NCBI GenBank assembly: GCA_026387665.1
Contig: JAPLLG010000007.1
Location: 310,001 to 374,000, forward strand
Direction of reading: 5' to 3'
Source of the DNA: Nitrospirota bacterium
GTDB taxonomy: Bacteria > Nitrospirota > Nitrospiria > Nitrospirales > Nitrospiraceae
Length of the DNA: 64,000 nucleotides
Shown here: one piece after another, positions 11,259-19,702 of the stretch
How the letters are laid out: the number at the start of each line of letters is the position of its first letter
Position numbering within the stretch: position 1 is the first letter of the stretch
Notes under the pieces: generated by a model
Told to the model about the DNA's origin: nothing
The model's input: the letters and a program-made list of their open reading frames with translations, nothing else
Database searches by the model: none
Made by a program: the position numbers and the translations under genes

Positions 11259-11272
11259 GGAGGCCTGACGCC

Positions 11273-11533
11273 ATGAAAGCCATTACATTGCGGAACCTTC
11301 CCCCCGACGTTGCCCGTACCGTTCAACAGCGGGCCAAGCAGAAGAAGACCAGTGTGAATAAGGCCGTCATTGAGCTGCTGGAAGAATCGGCAGGAGGCAA
11401 GGGGAAAAAGAAAACACCGGTCCGCTACCATGACCTCGACTATCTCGCCGGAACCTGGACGAAACAGGAAGCCGCCGCGATCGATAAACTCATTGCCGAG
11501 CAACGCACGATCGATCCGGAGCTCTGGAAATGA
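11273..11533 (+). CDS. VapB/FitA-like ribbon-helix-helix antitoxin
   Basis: The protein is 86 aa. The N-terminus MKAITLRNLPPDVARTVQQR with KTSVNKAVIELLEE is the short strand plus two helices of an Arc/MetJ-type (FitA-like) DNA-binding domain. The C-terminal half should wrap the toxin. GGAGG precedes the ATG, and the stop overlaps the toxin start by 4 nt. It should repress its own promoter through the dyads at 11229-11258 together with the toxin. Confidence 0.85.
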   Translation: MKAITLRNLPPDVARTVQQRAKQKKTSVNKAVIELLEESAGGKGKKKTPVRYHDLDYLAGTWTKQEAAAIDKLIAEQRTIDPELWK

Positions 11534-11931
11534 CCAGGCTACTGCTGGATAGCTCCGCATATATCGCGTTCAAGAAAAACCACCCCGACGTGATCACCAC
11601 CCTTCCACAAGCTGAAGAGATCTGGATCAGCCCGATTGTCCTCGGAGAGCTTCGCGCGGGATTTCTCCAAGGAAGCAAACGAGAAAGCAATGAGCGCGAG
11701 TTACGAATGTTTCTGGAATCCTCGCGCGTTCGCCTGCTGACAGTGGACGAAGAGACATCGGAACGGTATGCGACCATTCGTGTCGCCTTGAAAAAGGCCG
11801 GCACTCCGGTTGCCGCCAACGATCTCTGGATTGCCGCCAGCGCCATGCAACATGGGCTTCCAATCCTGACGTCCGACCGCGACTTTCAAAAAATCCCCCA
11901 GGTCATCGTTCTCCACTTCCCATCAATCTGA
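11530..11931 (+). CDS. VapC-family PIN-domain toxin
   Basis: This 133-aa PIN-domain protein keeps the acidic metal-binding set: D7 (LLLDSSAYIAF), E40 (IVLGELRAG), D98 (AANDLWIAASA) and D116/D118 (LTSDRDF). VapC toxins are Mg-dependent ribonucleases that typically cut tRNA or rRNA. Translation is coupled to the antitoxin by an ATGA overlap. All catalytic residues appear intact, so the pair is probably functional. Confidence 0.9.
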   Translation: MTRLLLDSSAYIAFKKNHPDVITTLPQAEEIWISPIVLGELRAGFLQGSKRESNERELRMFLESSRVRLLTVDEETSERYATIRVALKKAGTPVAANDLWIAASAMQHGLPILTSDRDFQKIPQVIVLHFPSI

Positions 11932-12176
11932 AAGCGACGAACCACACACCCTCGCTCTGCTTTACTCCAAGCCATTAGCCATACGCTCCCCTAAGAGGCC
12001 TAATCTGCCGGTTGCTAGGCAAAGAATGCCTGGCCCCTACGGAACAGATCCCGCGAAATAGACGGATCATGGGCTTTTTGATGGGTCCATCCTCTATTGT
12101 GCGCGGCACGGAAGTTGAGATGACTTTACCTAATCTTGCCGCTAACTGAGTCCATCATGCATGAATTGAGGATGCG

Positions 12177-13406
12177 ATGATCACGACGTCCAGCCTGTGG
12201 GAATTTTTGAGCCGCGATGCCTCCTTCTTCGGAGGGCCCCAAAGCCCGATGCTGAGCTGGATCGGATCGTTTAGCATCATCTTCTTTTTTCTCTGGCAGG
12301 TCCTACGATTACGCAGGGAAGTCGCTAGCGCGCAACGACCCTTCGATCGAGTCCGCCCGATGCTGACGGCTCTGGCTCATGACCGCGGCGACGGCGATCG
12401 TGAGCGATTCACAAGCCGCGCGCTGGTGGGATTCTCGGCTCAGGCTAGTCAGCCGGCATCCTCCTCTACCCGTATCGATTGCGACGACCTGCAGACCCTT
12501 GAAAAGGGTCTGCAGAAAGAACCCATGTTCCGGCAGGCCTGGGCGCAGTTCCGCAAGACCTTGGTGCTCGAACATGTGCCCTGGTTTGTGGAGCCTCGCA
12601 TTTTCAGCACCTGCCGGGCGGAAGAAATCTTTACGCAGGATATGCTTCTGAGCCATCGCGTGAACCTGGCCTTCTACAGCCAACTGCCTTCCCTGGTGAC
12701 CGGCATCGGGTTGCTGCTCACGTTCCTGGCCCTATTCATTGGCCTCAGCAAACTCCACGCAGACGGTCATGACATTGACGGCATTCAGGGGCTGATCAAC
12801 GGGCTGGCGGGAAAGTTCCTCACCTCCATCGTCGGACTGATTGCCGCGAATCTCTTCACGCTCATTGAAAAACCGATGGTCTTTCGGCTCATGAACGAGC
12901 ACCACACGTTCCTCGGTCTCCTCGACGAGCTCTTTCCCCGCAAGACCATGGAACAGATGTTGGAACAACTCACGCCGATGCACCGCGCGGCGGGAAGCAA
13001 CCGGCAGGCCCCGGGGGAAGAGCTTGAGGAGCGCACCGAAGACAGGGGCAAGGACAGTCTGGCGGCCCCCATTGCTGAACTGGCTGCGGCTGTCCGGTCC
13101 TTGATGCAATGGAAGCAGGAGGAACAGGCAGCGGGACGACGGATGACGGCAGAACTGCCGCAAGTTATCCGTGAGGAATTCACAGCTCCGATCACAGCGC
13201 TGAACGCCTCGATTCAGCGCCTCACCACATTGCTGAAAGATATGCCACGACAGAAGGCACAAGAACCGAGGACCCTTGATGAACTCATGAGCCGCCTGAC
13301 GGACGGGCTCGCGAAGCAGCGAACGTCTCCCGGGGCCGCGCAGCCTGAGGAACACCGATTTATACCCAGACGCTCGCTCGTATCCACGGAGGGGCCGACC
13401 TCATGA
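12177..13406 (+). CDS. ZorA/MotA/TolQ-like proton-channel subunit
   Basis: This 409-aa membrane protein has one hydrophobic segment near residues 26-44 and two more near 170-190 (SLVTGIGLLLTFLALFIGL) and 212-232 (GKFLTSIVGLIAANLFTLIE). The paired arrangement matches the MotA/TolQ/ExbB channel fold. The P-x-L-x-x-G-x-G-L-L-x-T-F-L sequence and a long helical cytoplasmic tail (residues ~240-400) resemble ZorA of Zorya defence systems more than flagellar MotA. GAGG is 5 nt before the ATG. The stop overlaps the ZorB-like start by 4 nt. No ZorC, ZorD or ZorE gene follows. A TolQ-like role not tied to defence remains possible. Confidence 0.65.
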   Translation: MITTSSLWEFLSRDASFFGGPQSPMLSWIGSFSIIFFFLWQVLRLRREVASAQRPFDRVRPMLTALAHDRGDGDRERFTSRALVGFSAQASQPASSSTRIDCDDLQTLEKGLQKEPMFRQAWAQFRKTLVLEHVPWFVEPRIFSTCRAEEIFTQDMLLSHRVNLAFYSQLPSLVTGIGLLLTFLALFIGLSKLHADGHDIDGIQGLINGLAGKFLTSIVGLIAANLFTLIEKPMVFRLMNEHHTFLGLLDELFPRKTMEQMLEQLTPMHRAAGSNRQAPGEELEERTEDRGKDSLAAPIAELAAAVRSLMQWKQEEQAAGRRMTAELPQVIREEFTAPITALNASIQRLTTLLKDMPRQKAQEPRTLDELMSRLTDGLAKQRTSPGAAQPEEHRFIPRRSLVSTEGPTS

Positions 13407-14080
13407 AACGCACAACCACGCAGGGCACCGGGCCCTCGCAGACGACCCTCGGCATCACCGATCTCATGACCTCCCTCGTGGTCGTCTTCATCCTGCTCTT
13501 CGCGGCGCAGTTCAGCAAAGTCTCTTCTGCTGCGCAGTCTGAATTACAAGACAACAAAGAAGACGTGCAAACGGCTCTACGCGATCACATTCAGCGCCTG
13601 GGGCTTTCGCTTGATGCGGATCCCCGCGACCCGCTCGCGCTCGTCATCGTGGTCCCGGAGGACCGGCTCACATTTGAGTTTGGGAAAAGTACGCTCTCGC
13701 CTGCGGCGGATCAATTTCTCGTGGACGCCTTGCCCTTCTATGTACGAGCATTGTGCGGGCCGCTGCGCGACAAGATCGACTCACTCGCGATCGAAGGGCA
13801 CACCGACGATTACGGCAGCGATGCGTTTAATTTGAAGTTGAGCCAGGAACGGTCGCTGGCCGTGATGGTGAAGGGGCTGGAAGTCATTCAAACCGCGGAA
13901 CCATATTCGTACCAGTGTTTTCAGGAAATCACGTCAGCGACAGGACGAGGAAGACAAGACCTGATGTACGAATCCACCTCCGTCATCAACCGCGAGAAAA
14001 GCCGCAGGGTAATCTTCAAGATTCGTCTCCGCTCCGCCGAACAGCGGCATCAGACCGAGCAATCCGCCAAGGGTCTGTAA
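13403..14080 (+). CDS. ZorB/MotB-like OmpA-domain stator subunit
   Basis: The 225-aa protein has a single N-terminal transmembrane helix beginning ITDLMTSLVVVFILLFAAQF. D20 sits where MotB and ZorB carry the proton-binding Asp (compare DFMT/DLMT motifs). Residues ~88-200 form an OmpA-like peptidoglycan-binding domain with IEGHTDDYGSDAFNLKLSQE. The last stretch is basic and polar. It is translationally coupled to the ZorA-like gene, so the pair probably forms a 5:2-type ion-driven motor that pushes on the cell wall. Family membership is established by motif; the specific Zorya assignment is inference. Confidence 0.68.
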   Translation: MKRTTTQGTGPSQTTLGITDLMTSLVVVFILLFAAQFSKVSSAAQSELQDNKEDVQTALRDHIQRLGLSLDADPRDPLALVIVVPEDRLTFEFGKSTLSPAADQFLVDALPFYVRALCGPLRDKIDSLAIEGHTDDYGSDAFNLKLSQERSLAVMVKGLEVIQTAEPYSYQCFQEITSATGRGRQDLMYESTSVINREKSRRVIFKIRLRSAEQRHQTEQSAKGL

Positions 14081-14188
14081 TCCTCTCCCACTCTCTCTGC
14101 TCAGACATAGACAGGCCGATACGATCTTCACCCGCTGAAAGGAAGCGACTCTTGCCGATCGCGGCAGGGCTCTCACGGCGCTGAGATT

Positions 14189-15196
14189 TTACGGCTTGGG
14201 TTGCTGAGGAGACGCTTGATGACAGGCTGCGCTAATCGCACAGGGCGTGGCACAGGGGTGACTGGTTGCCAATTGAGATTGACTGCTCCTGCGAACCATT
14301 TCAGCGCCGAGGAGAATGATGGCGCCACCCACCACCGTGCCGGGCTGGATCGTCTCACCCAAATATACGTGGGCAAAAAGAATGGCACATACAGGGGCCA
14401 GGTTCTGATACACCGCAACGGTCGCCGGGCAGATGGTTTGAAGCGCACGATAGCGCAGGAGGAAAACGGAGGCCGTGGCCACGCCAATGTAAAGCATCGC
14501 CGATACCAGCGTCAGCGAGAAATCGTCGGTGGGAGGCTGTCCCCAGACTGACGCCCCGAACAGAAGAAACAGAGCGCTGCTGCCGAACATCACGGTATTG
14601 GCGGTCATGGCTCCAAAGCGCTTGACGATATTGGCGCTCCAGGCCAGGTGCGCGGCCATCATGACCGTAAACAAGAGAATCAGCAGATCGCCTAATCCAA
14701 AATCTGCCTGAAAGTCGCCCAACTTATCCGACATGGCAAGCCCGCAACCCGTCAATGAGAGTGCGATGCCGGCCATCTTGAGGGGACAGCTCTGGCTCTT
14801 CCCCAGCAACACACTCAGCAGTGCGGTAAGCGGCGAAACCATACTATAAATCAAAATGTAATGCGTGGCGCTGGTAAGCTGAAGCCCCCAGGCCGCAATC
14901 ACATATGAACCAACCCCCAGCCCCCCCAAGAGGGTCAGCCGAAACACATCCCCGGCTGTCAAGGCGCTCAGCCCTCTGATGTCCTGCGCGAGGGTAATCG
15001 CAAATAGAAAGAAGAATCCGGTCATCACCCTGACCAGAGCCATGCCAAGCGGATCCACCGTGCTGTGTTGAAAGACATACTTCGTCAGAATCGGCACCGT
15101 GCTGAGCAGCAGAACTGCGCTGAGGAGGCACACGACTGGCTCGACGTGAGACGCCGCGCCTGCCGGACTGTTCGACTCCTCGTGGGGCGTGGCCAT
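14189..15196 (-). CDS. EamA/DMT-family transporter
   Basis: This 335-aa protein has about ten hydrophobic segments in two repeats, typical of EamA (drug/metabolite transporter) carriers. Examples are VVCLLSAVLLLSTVPILTKY, and in the second half GDLLILLFTVMMAAHLAWSA and AVYQNLAPVCAILFAHVYLG with ETIQPGTVVGGAIILLG. The PxxA/ETxxxxxxxGxxLI ending is the family signature. The substrate cannot be told. It starts 3 nt after the PilZ gene stop, so the two are probably one transcript. The polar C-terminal tail of ~25 residues is Cys/Pro-rich and unusual. Confidence 0.85.
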   Translation of the reverse strand: MATPHEESNSPAGAASHVEPVVCLLSAVLLLSTVPILTKYVFQHSTVDPLGMALVRVMTGFFFLFAITLAQDIRGLSALTAGDVFRLTLLGGLGVGSYVIAAWGLQLTSATHYILIYSMVSPLTALLSVLLGKSQSCPLKMAGIALSLTGCGLAMSDKLGDFQADFGLGDLLILLFTVMMAAHLAWSANIVKRFGAMTANTVMFGSSALFLLFGASVWGQPPTDDFSLTLVSAMLYIGVATASVFLLRYRALQTICPATVAVYQNLAPVCAILFAHVYLGETIQPGTVVGGAIILLGAEMVRRSSQSQLATSHPCATPCAISAACHQASPQQPKP

Positions 15197-15199
15197 AAA

Positions 15200-15523
15200 T
15201 TAAAACCCGGTAAGGTTGAGGACGTTCAGCTGCTCGATAAACTGCGAAAGGCATTGCTGGTGCTCAGGAGAAATCCTCGTAATGCGGGCGCCAAGTTGAG
15301 GAGACGCCACGTAGGTGACCTCGACGGTGCACTGGATCGGAGCCTCCTTGGTCAGAGGAAACTCAAGCTCCAAGAGGTCTCCCATGACCACAGGCAAATC
15401 AGTGCGTAATTGAAATCCCTTTTCCGTGAGGTCGAGCACCTCGCAGGAAGCGGTCTCGGCCCCTTTGGCAATCTGCCCGGTCCTCTCGATAGCGACTCTG
15501 AAGAATTCACGTTTCTGACTCAT
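15200..15523 (-). CDS. PilZ-domain protein (c-di-GMP receptor type)
   Basis: The 107-aa single-domain protein has KREFFRVAIERTG near its N-terminus (RxxxR motif) and LDLTEKGFQL (D/NxSxxG-type motif with Thr for Ser). These are the two c-di-GMP-binding signatures of PilZ. ATG at 15523 is preferred over an upstream frame because AAAGG lies about 11 nt upstream. It is followed immediately by an EamA transporter, whose link to c-di-GMP is unknown. A second PilZ protein is at 51424. Confidence 0.82.
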   Translation of the reverse strand: MSQKREFFRVAIERTGQIAKGAETASCEVLDLTEKGFQLRTDLPVVMGDLLELEFPLTKEAPIQCTVEVTYVASPQLGARITRISPEHQQCLSQFIEQLNVLNLTGF

Positions 15524-15765
15524 AGCGCGACCAACCTTTCGTCCCTCCTGCACACAACACATTTTCCCTTCCCCTTAGCCTGGCGGCTAATGAGAAAGAG
15601 CCATTCCTTCAAAAGTATAGCAGACGGTGAATAGGCCCCTATCTGTCGCTCCGTAGGCTGTAACCTATCAAGGGGAATTTGACGGAAAGAAACCGAATAG
15701 TGTCTACTGTACCCATCCGGCCCGCGAAGAACTTTCAATAAATTCATGCCCTTGGAGTGACACCC

Positions 15766-16731
15766 ATGGATAGTCCATATCGCTACGACCCAGCGCTGGC
15801 GCGGCTGCTCATCCTGGATGAGCTCTTCGACCTCTCCCTCTACAAAGTGCTACGGGACATTTCGGCGGATCCCGAGGCTAGGGATACATTGAGCCAGTTG
15901 GTGGTGATTGAAACCAGACACTTAGCTTTTTGGCAAAAATTCTTCGACATGAAGCTGGAGCGCCTCAACCTGGCGCGACGACTGAAGCTTTGGAGCTTCA
16001 CATGGCTCTGCCGCCTGTTCGGTTCGACGGCGATCCATCTCGTCCTGGAAGCGATCGAGATCTATGGGGTTAAAAAATACCTTTCCCTCTGGAATGCGTA
16101 TAAAGATCAGCCTCTGGGCGAAGCACTCAAGGGGATTCTACGGGACGAGTTCCAACATGAAGATGCCCTTGTTGCCAAACTCACTGCGCGCAAGATCAAT
16201 CCTGAAAAGATCCGCAATATCTTCCTGGGACTCAATGACGGATTAGTGGAGATTCTTGGCGCGGTGAGCGGATTCTTCGGAGCCTTCGGCGACGCCGTGA
16301 CCGTCTTGATTGCCGCCTCAACCACTGCAGTGGCCGGCGCGCTGTCGATGGGAGCCGGCGCATTTCTTGCGCTGAGCTCAGAAAAAGAAGTACGGACGAT
16401 GGAAGCGGCGAAGAAACAATTTCTGGGGGAAGAAACCAGCTCGAACGACATGCAGGAACAGCCGTTACGCTCGGCCTTATTTGTCAGCGTAGCCTACGTC
16501 ATCGGCGCGCTGGTGCCGGTGCTCCCCGTCCTCTTCGGCGCTAAGGACGCGCTGATTTCCGTCCTGACGGCCGGCACGATGGTCGTCCTCGTGTCCACGG
16601 TCCTCGCGTTTTTGTCAGGGATGGAGATGAAACGCCGGATTCTGCTGAATCTCGCAATCATCACCGTAGCGGTAACCGTCAGCTATGGAATTGGGTTGGC
16701 AGCGAAACAGATCTGGGGAATTGCGGTCTAA
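15766..16731 (+). CDS. MbfA-like membrane ferritin/VIT1 (CCC1) fusion protein
   Basis: This is a 321-aa two-part protein. Residues ~1-150 are a rubrerythrin/ferritin-like four-helix region with scattered E/H ligands (LILDELF, ETRHLAFW, LEAIEIYG, RDEFQHED). Residues ~155-321 form a VIT1/CCC1 metal transporter domain with GLNDGLVEILGAVSGFFGAF, which matches the family motif. The organisation resembles MbfA, the iron exporter with a cytoplasmic ferritin domain. It probably detoxifies iron or manganese. GGAG lies about 9 nt before the ATG; GTG at 15757 is an alternative. Confidence 0.8.
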   Translation: MDSPYRYDPALARLLILDELFDLSLYKVLRDISADPEARDTLSQLVVIETRHLAFWQKFFDMKLERLNLARRLKLWSFTWLCRLFGSTAIHLVLEAIEIYGVKKYLSLWNAYKDQPLGEALKGILRDEFQHEDALVAKLTARKINPEKIRNIFLGLNDGLVEILGAVSGFFGAFGDAVTVLIAASTTAVAGALSMGAGAFLALSSEKEVRTMEAAKKQFLGEETSSNDMQEQPLRSALFVSVAYVIGALVPVLPVLFGAKDALISVLTAGTMVVLVSTVLAFLSGMEMKRRILLNLAIITVAVTVSYGIGLAAKQIWGIAV

Positions 16732-16745
16732 CGAAAAACCATCTT

Positions 16746-16873
16746 GCAGAATGCTCAAAACGTTCGTCCAGCAAGGCCGCAGGCGGAGCAAGAACCGGAG
16801 GCGTACCCTCAGGGGTACGTTGAGGATTCTTGCGAGACGAGAACGAAGCTGGCGGACATTTTCAGCATCCTGC
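16746..16873 (-). repeat. Family A 3'-UTR palindromic element, copy 4
   Basis: Read on the minus strand, this 128-bp element starts one nt after the stop of the radical SAM gene and runs GCAGGATGCTGAAAATGTCC to TTTTGAGCATTCTGC. The central hairpin is CGTACCC-CTGA-GGGTACG. A flanking stem GCAAGAATCC/GGTTCTTGC corresponds to AAGCATCC/GGTGCTT in copy 1, again with paired changes. Confidence 0.9.
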
Positions 16874-16874
16874 C

Positions 16875-18509
16875 CTAGCGGGTATGGACCATGGGTAGCT
16901 CTCGCAACCCTTCTGCTTCCTGTTGAATGCGGAGCCGTTCCAGCCGAGACTCTTCCAGCACGTGATGGAGCACCTCATCCGTCATTTGCGTCATCTGCGC
17001 CGCAACATCTTTCATCTCGCCATGCTCGACGGCCCGTGAAAGCACTTCCGCCTTCGTGGCGCCTTTTTTCTGGCCCATAAACGGCTTGAGGATCAGGTAG
17101 GCCACGTCCCGAGCCGGCATAAAACGCAGGAATCGCCGTAGCAACCGAGCCGTTTGCAGGGGATAGTGCAGGAGCTTGTAGAGGAAGAGCCGCTTGAGCC
17201 CTTGACGTCGGACCTCGTTGATCACTTCGCCTGGCAAGCAGGTCGGATCGATCTCTGAGCATTTGAAATACTTGTACCAATCGGTCGTTTCGCTGACCAA
17301 CCCGCGCTTCACATATTCCTGCCAGAGCGGAGTGCCCCGATAGACGCAGAGCCGATTGAAGCCGAACGTATCGAGCGGCAGCTTGGAGGCCAAGTCGAAC
17401 GTCGCGTTCATATCTTCGACCGTTTCATCGGGATTGCCCACCGTGAAAAACCCGTGCACGATCTCGATGCCGGCCTCCTTGGCATTCTTAACAGCTGTGG
17501 CCACCTCCTCCAGCGTCTGCTCTTTCTTGAGCCGATCGAGAATCTTCTGACTCCCGCTTTCGATCCCGAACATGACCGTCCGGCAATGGGCCTTGGCCAT
17601 GGCGGGAAACAGATGCTGGGCGACCGAGTCCACGCGCCCCTCAATGCCCCACTGGATCGTGAGCTTCTCGTCCATCACGCCTTGGCAAATCGCCTCGATC
17701 CGTTTGGGTTGCAGCAAGAAATGATCGTCCACGAAGTAGACCGACCCGTAGCCGCAGGCTTCTAGATACTTGAGTTCACTGACCACATGCGCCGCAGTCC
17801 TCGCGCGCCACTTACCTTCGTTGAAGATCGGAATGTCGCAGAAGATGCAGGGCCAGGGGCAGCCGCGAGATGTTTGCATCGTCGTGAACCGCTCCATCGA
17901 GAGCACCGCCGGTACGTCGAGCGGCATGGACTCCACGAAATCGAGCTCGAGGCCTTCGCGATCGGGAAAGGGCCATTGATCGAGATGGCGCTCCATCGGG
18001 CGACCAGGGTTCTGAATGACCTGGCCGTCCTTGGCCCAGGTCAAGCCAGCCACAGCGACAGGATTTTCGAGCTGTCCGAGAAGATCGAGGAGCAACTGCT
18101 CGCCATCGCCACGACAGACGAAATCCACTTCAGGACATTGCAGTTTGACGAGCGCAGCATTCAAGCTCGCAAAGACGCCGCCGAAAGCCAATTTGACCTT
18201 TGAATTGACGACCCGAATCTGACGGGCCAAGATCTTGGCGTAGGGGTAGCTGGTAGTGCTAAGGAAGCTGAGGCCGACCAGATCCGGTTGTTGCCGGGCG
18301 ATCTCCGCGAGGATCACGTCGTTCGGCGTGTCCGGATTCGCCTGATCGAACATCACGCATTCGTGGCCGGCCTGTTTGAGCACCGACGAGAGGGACATGA
18401 TCCCGATGGGCGGAAAGCCCATCACCCTAATACGGCCGTTTTTTGCGCGAGTTTTAGCTGGAAGGGCGTAGAACTGGGGGTCACGAACGTGGATGAGAAA
18501 CACACGCAT
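16875..18509 (-). CDS. B12-binding-domain radical SAM protein
   Basis: The 544-aa protein has an N-terminal cobalamin-binding-like Rossmann domain (residues ~1-150, with PPIGIMSLSSVLKQAGHECV). A radical SAM core follows, with SRGCPWPCIFCDIPIF carrying the CxxxCxxC cluster motif, and GIESGSQKILDRLKKEQTLE. The ~130 C-terminal residues are helical, of the type seen after hopanoid-type (HpnP/HpnJ) and PhpK-like enzymes. Likely a methyl transfer or rearrangement on an unactivated carbon; the substrate is unknown. It stands alone, between a family A element and the sucD terminator region. A glutamate-rich helix near the end is visible. Confidence 0.85.
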   Translation of the reverse strand: MRVFLIHVRDPQFYALPAKTRAKNGRIRVMGFPPIGIMSLSSVLKQAGHECVMFDQANPDTPNDVILAEIARQQPDLVGLSFLSTTSYPYAKILARQIRVVNSKVKLAFGGVFASLNAALVKLQCPEVDFVCRGDGEQLLLDLLGQLENPVAVAGLTWAKDGQVIQNPGRPMERHLDQWPFPDREGLELDFVESMPLDVPAVLSMERFTTMQTSRGCPWPCIFCDIPIFNEGKWRARTAAHVVSELKYLEACGYGSVYFVDDHFLLQPKRIEAICQGVMDEKLTIQWGIEGRVDSVAQHLFPAMAKAHCRTVMFGIESGSQKILDRLKKEQTLEEVATAVKNAKEAGIEIVHGFFTVGNPDETVEDMNATFDLASKLPLDTFGFNRLCVYRGTPLWQEYVKRGLVSETTDWYKYFKCSEIDPTCLPGEVINEVRRQGLKRLFLYKLLHYPLQTARLLRRFLRFMPARDVAYLILKPFMGQKKGATKAEVLSRAVEHGEMKDVAAQMTQMTDEVLHHVLEESRLERLRIQQEAEGLRELPMVHTR

Positions 18510-18596
18510 GCGTTCAGCCTAACATGATTCATACGGAAGGGTGAAGATAAATAACGTGGCTCAGGCCGACAAGATCCAGCAGTAGGAGCAGCAATG

Positions 18597-18632
18597 AAAA
18601 GTGGGGATGGGTGATCGACCACCACATCCCCA
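18597..18632 (-). terminator. Rho-independent terminator of the rTCA operon
   Basis: On the minus strand GTGGGGATG pairs with CATCCCCAC (18624-18632 with 18601-18609) around a loop with a small inner GGT/ACC stem. TTTTCATT follows. It lies about 37 bp after the sucD stop and closes the long operon. Confidence 0.85.
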
Positions 18633-18668
18633 CGTCCTGATTGCCTGAAGCGCGAACGAGATTCTTAC

Positions 18669-19541
18669 TTACCGCCCGAGCGCAACCTTGACCGCATGGC
18701 CGATCTCAGCCGGGTTCTTCACCACCCGGACGCCGGCTGCTTCGAGAATTTTCATCTTCTCAGCCGCCGTCCCCTTGCCGCCGGAAACGATCGCGCCCGC
18801 ATGGCCCATGCGGCGGCCAGGAGGAGCCGTGATTCCGGCGATGAAACTGACGACTGGTTTCTTCACATGCTTTTTGATGAACTCAGCAGCTTTCTCTTCC
18901 GCATCGCCACCGATCTCGCCGATCATCACGATCGCCTGAGTCTCGGGATCCTGCTCGAACAGGGCCAGCACATCGACGAAGCCCGTACCATTGACCGGAT
19001 CGCCGCCGATGCCGACGCAGGTCGTTTCGCCAAGGCCTAATGTCGAGAGTTGATGCACGGCTTCGTAGGTGAGGGTCCCGCTGCGCGACACGACGCCCAC
19101 GACCCCCTTCTTATGGATGAAACCCGGCATAATGCCGATCTTCGCTTCATCGACGGTGATCACGCCGGGGCAGTTCGGTCCGATCAAACGGACGTCGCGG
19201 CCATAGAGCGCGCGCTTAACCTTGACCATGTCATTCACCGGGATGCCTTCGGTAATGCAGATGATCAGCTTCACACCGGCATCGGCCGCTTCCAGAATCG
19301 CGTCGGCGCAAAATGGCGGGGGCACGAAGATTAACGACGTATCGCACTGAGTTTTCTTCACGGCATCGCGCACCGTGTTGAATACCGGAATGCCCTCGAC
19401 TTCCTGGCCCGCCTTGCCCGGGGTCACGCCCGCGACCATCTGCGTCCCATAGGCCTTGCACTGCGTCGCATGGAACGAGCCTTCCTTGCCCGTGATCCCC
19501 TGCACCACCACCCGCGTATGCTTATTAACGAGAATGCTCAC
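18669..19541 (-). CDS. sucD: Succinyl-CoA ligase, alpha subunit
   Basis: This 290-aa subunit contains a CoA-binding Rossmann domain ([20 protein letters not shown]) and the phosphohistidine loop around H247 ([20 protein letters not shown]). With SucC it interconverts succinate and succinyl-CoA, which in the reductive cycle runs toward succinyl-CoA. GTG at 19541 is chosen because GAGGG lies 4 nt upstream and the length fits the family. The longer ATG frame would add 18 non-family residues. It is separated from sucC by a family B structured element. Confidence 0.96.
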   Translation of the reverse strand: MSILVNKHTRVVVQGITGKEGSFHATQCKAYGTQMVAGVTPGKAGQEVEGIPVFNTVRDAVKKTQCDTSLIFVPPPFCADAILEAADAGVKLIICITEGIPVNDMVKVKRALYGRDVRLIGPNCPGVITVDEAKIGIMPGFIHKKGVVGVVSRSGTLTYEAVHQLSTLGLGETTCVGIGGDPVNGTGFVDVLALFEQDPETQAIVMIGEIGGDAEEKAAEFIKKHVKKPVVSFIAGITAPPGRRMGHAGAIVSGGKGTAAEKMKILEAAGVRVVKNPAEIGHAVKVALGR

Positions 19542-19599
19542 AATTCCCTCTTCTTTCCTTCTTCCCCAGCTACAACGGGGAAACCTTTCCGTCACTCAT

Positions 19600-19695
19600 G
19601 GGAGGTACGGGGTTAAGTCCCCACTGCGCGCGTCCAACGAGGGCCTTCTCAGGCCGCGCGTTGCGCGAGCACAGGGACTTGGCCCCGTACCTCCC
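19600..19695 (-). repeat. Family B structured intercistronic element, copy 1 (sucC-sucD)
   Basis: The outer arms GGGAGGTACGGGG and CCCCGTACCTCCC are perfectly complementary. Inside is a core shared with 48430-48520: TGTGCTCGCGCAACGCGCGG, then a small hairpin GGCCT-GAGA-AGGCC, then CTCGTTGGACGCGCGCA (minus-strand sense). It starts 7 nt after the sucC stop. Confidence 0.85.
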
Positions 19696-19702
19696 TCATC
19701 TT

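Larger units (their letters stand above)
10933..11272. other. 340-bp gap: gene remnant-like DNA and the vapBC control region
   Basis: The left half has a GC-rich palindrome GCGGGGCCCCGC at 10986-10997 and no convincing gene; it reads like decayed sequence. Around 11140-11175 are copies of the CCATACGCC/GGCTATCAGCC short repeat. The right end holds the toxin-antitoxin promoter and operator, listed separately. Confidence 0.55.

Noticed and set aside
12177-14080. A complete Zorya system
   Set aside because: Only ZorA- and ZorB-like genes are present. No helicase (ZorD), ZorC or HNH-type ZorE gene lies in the flanks.
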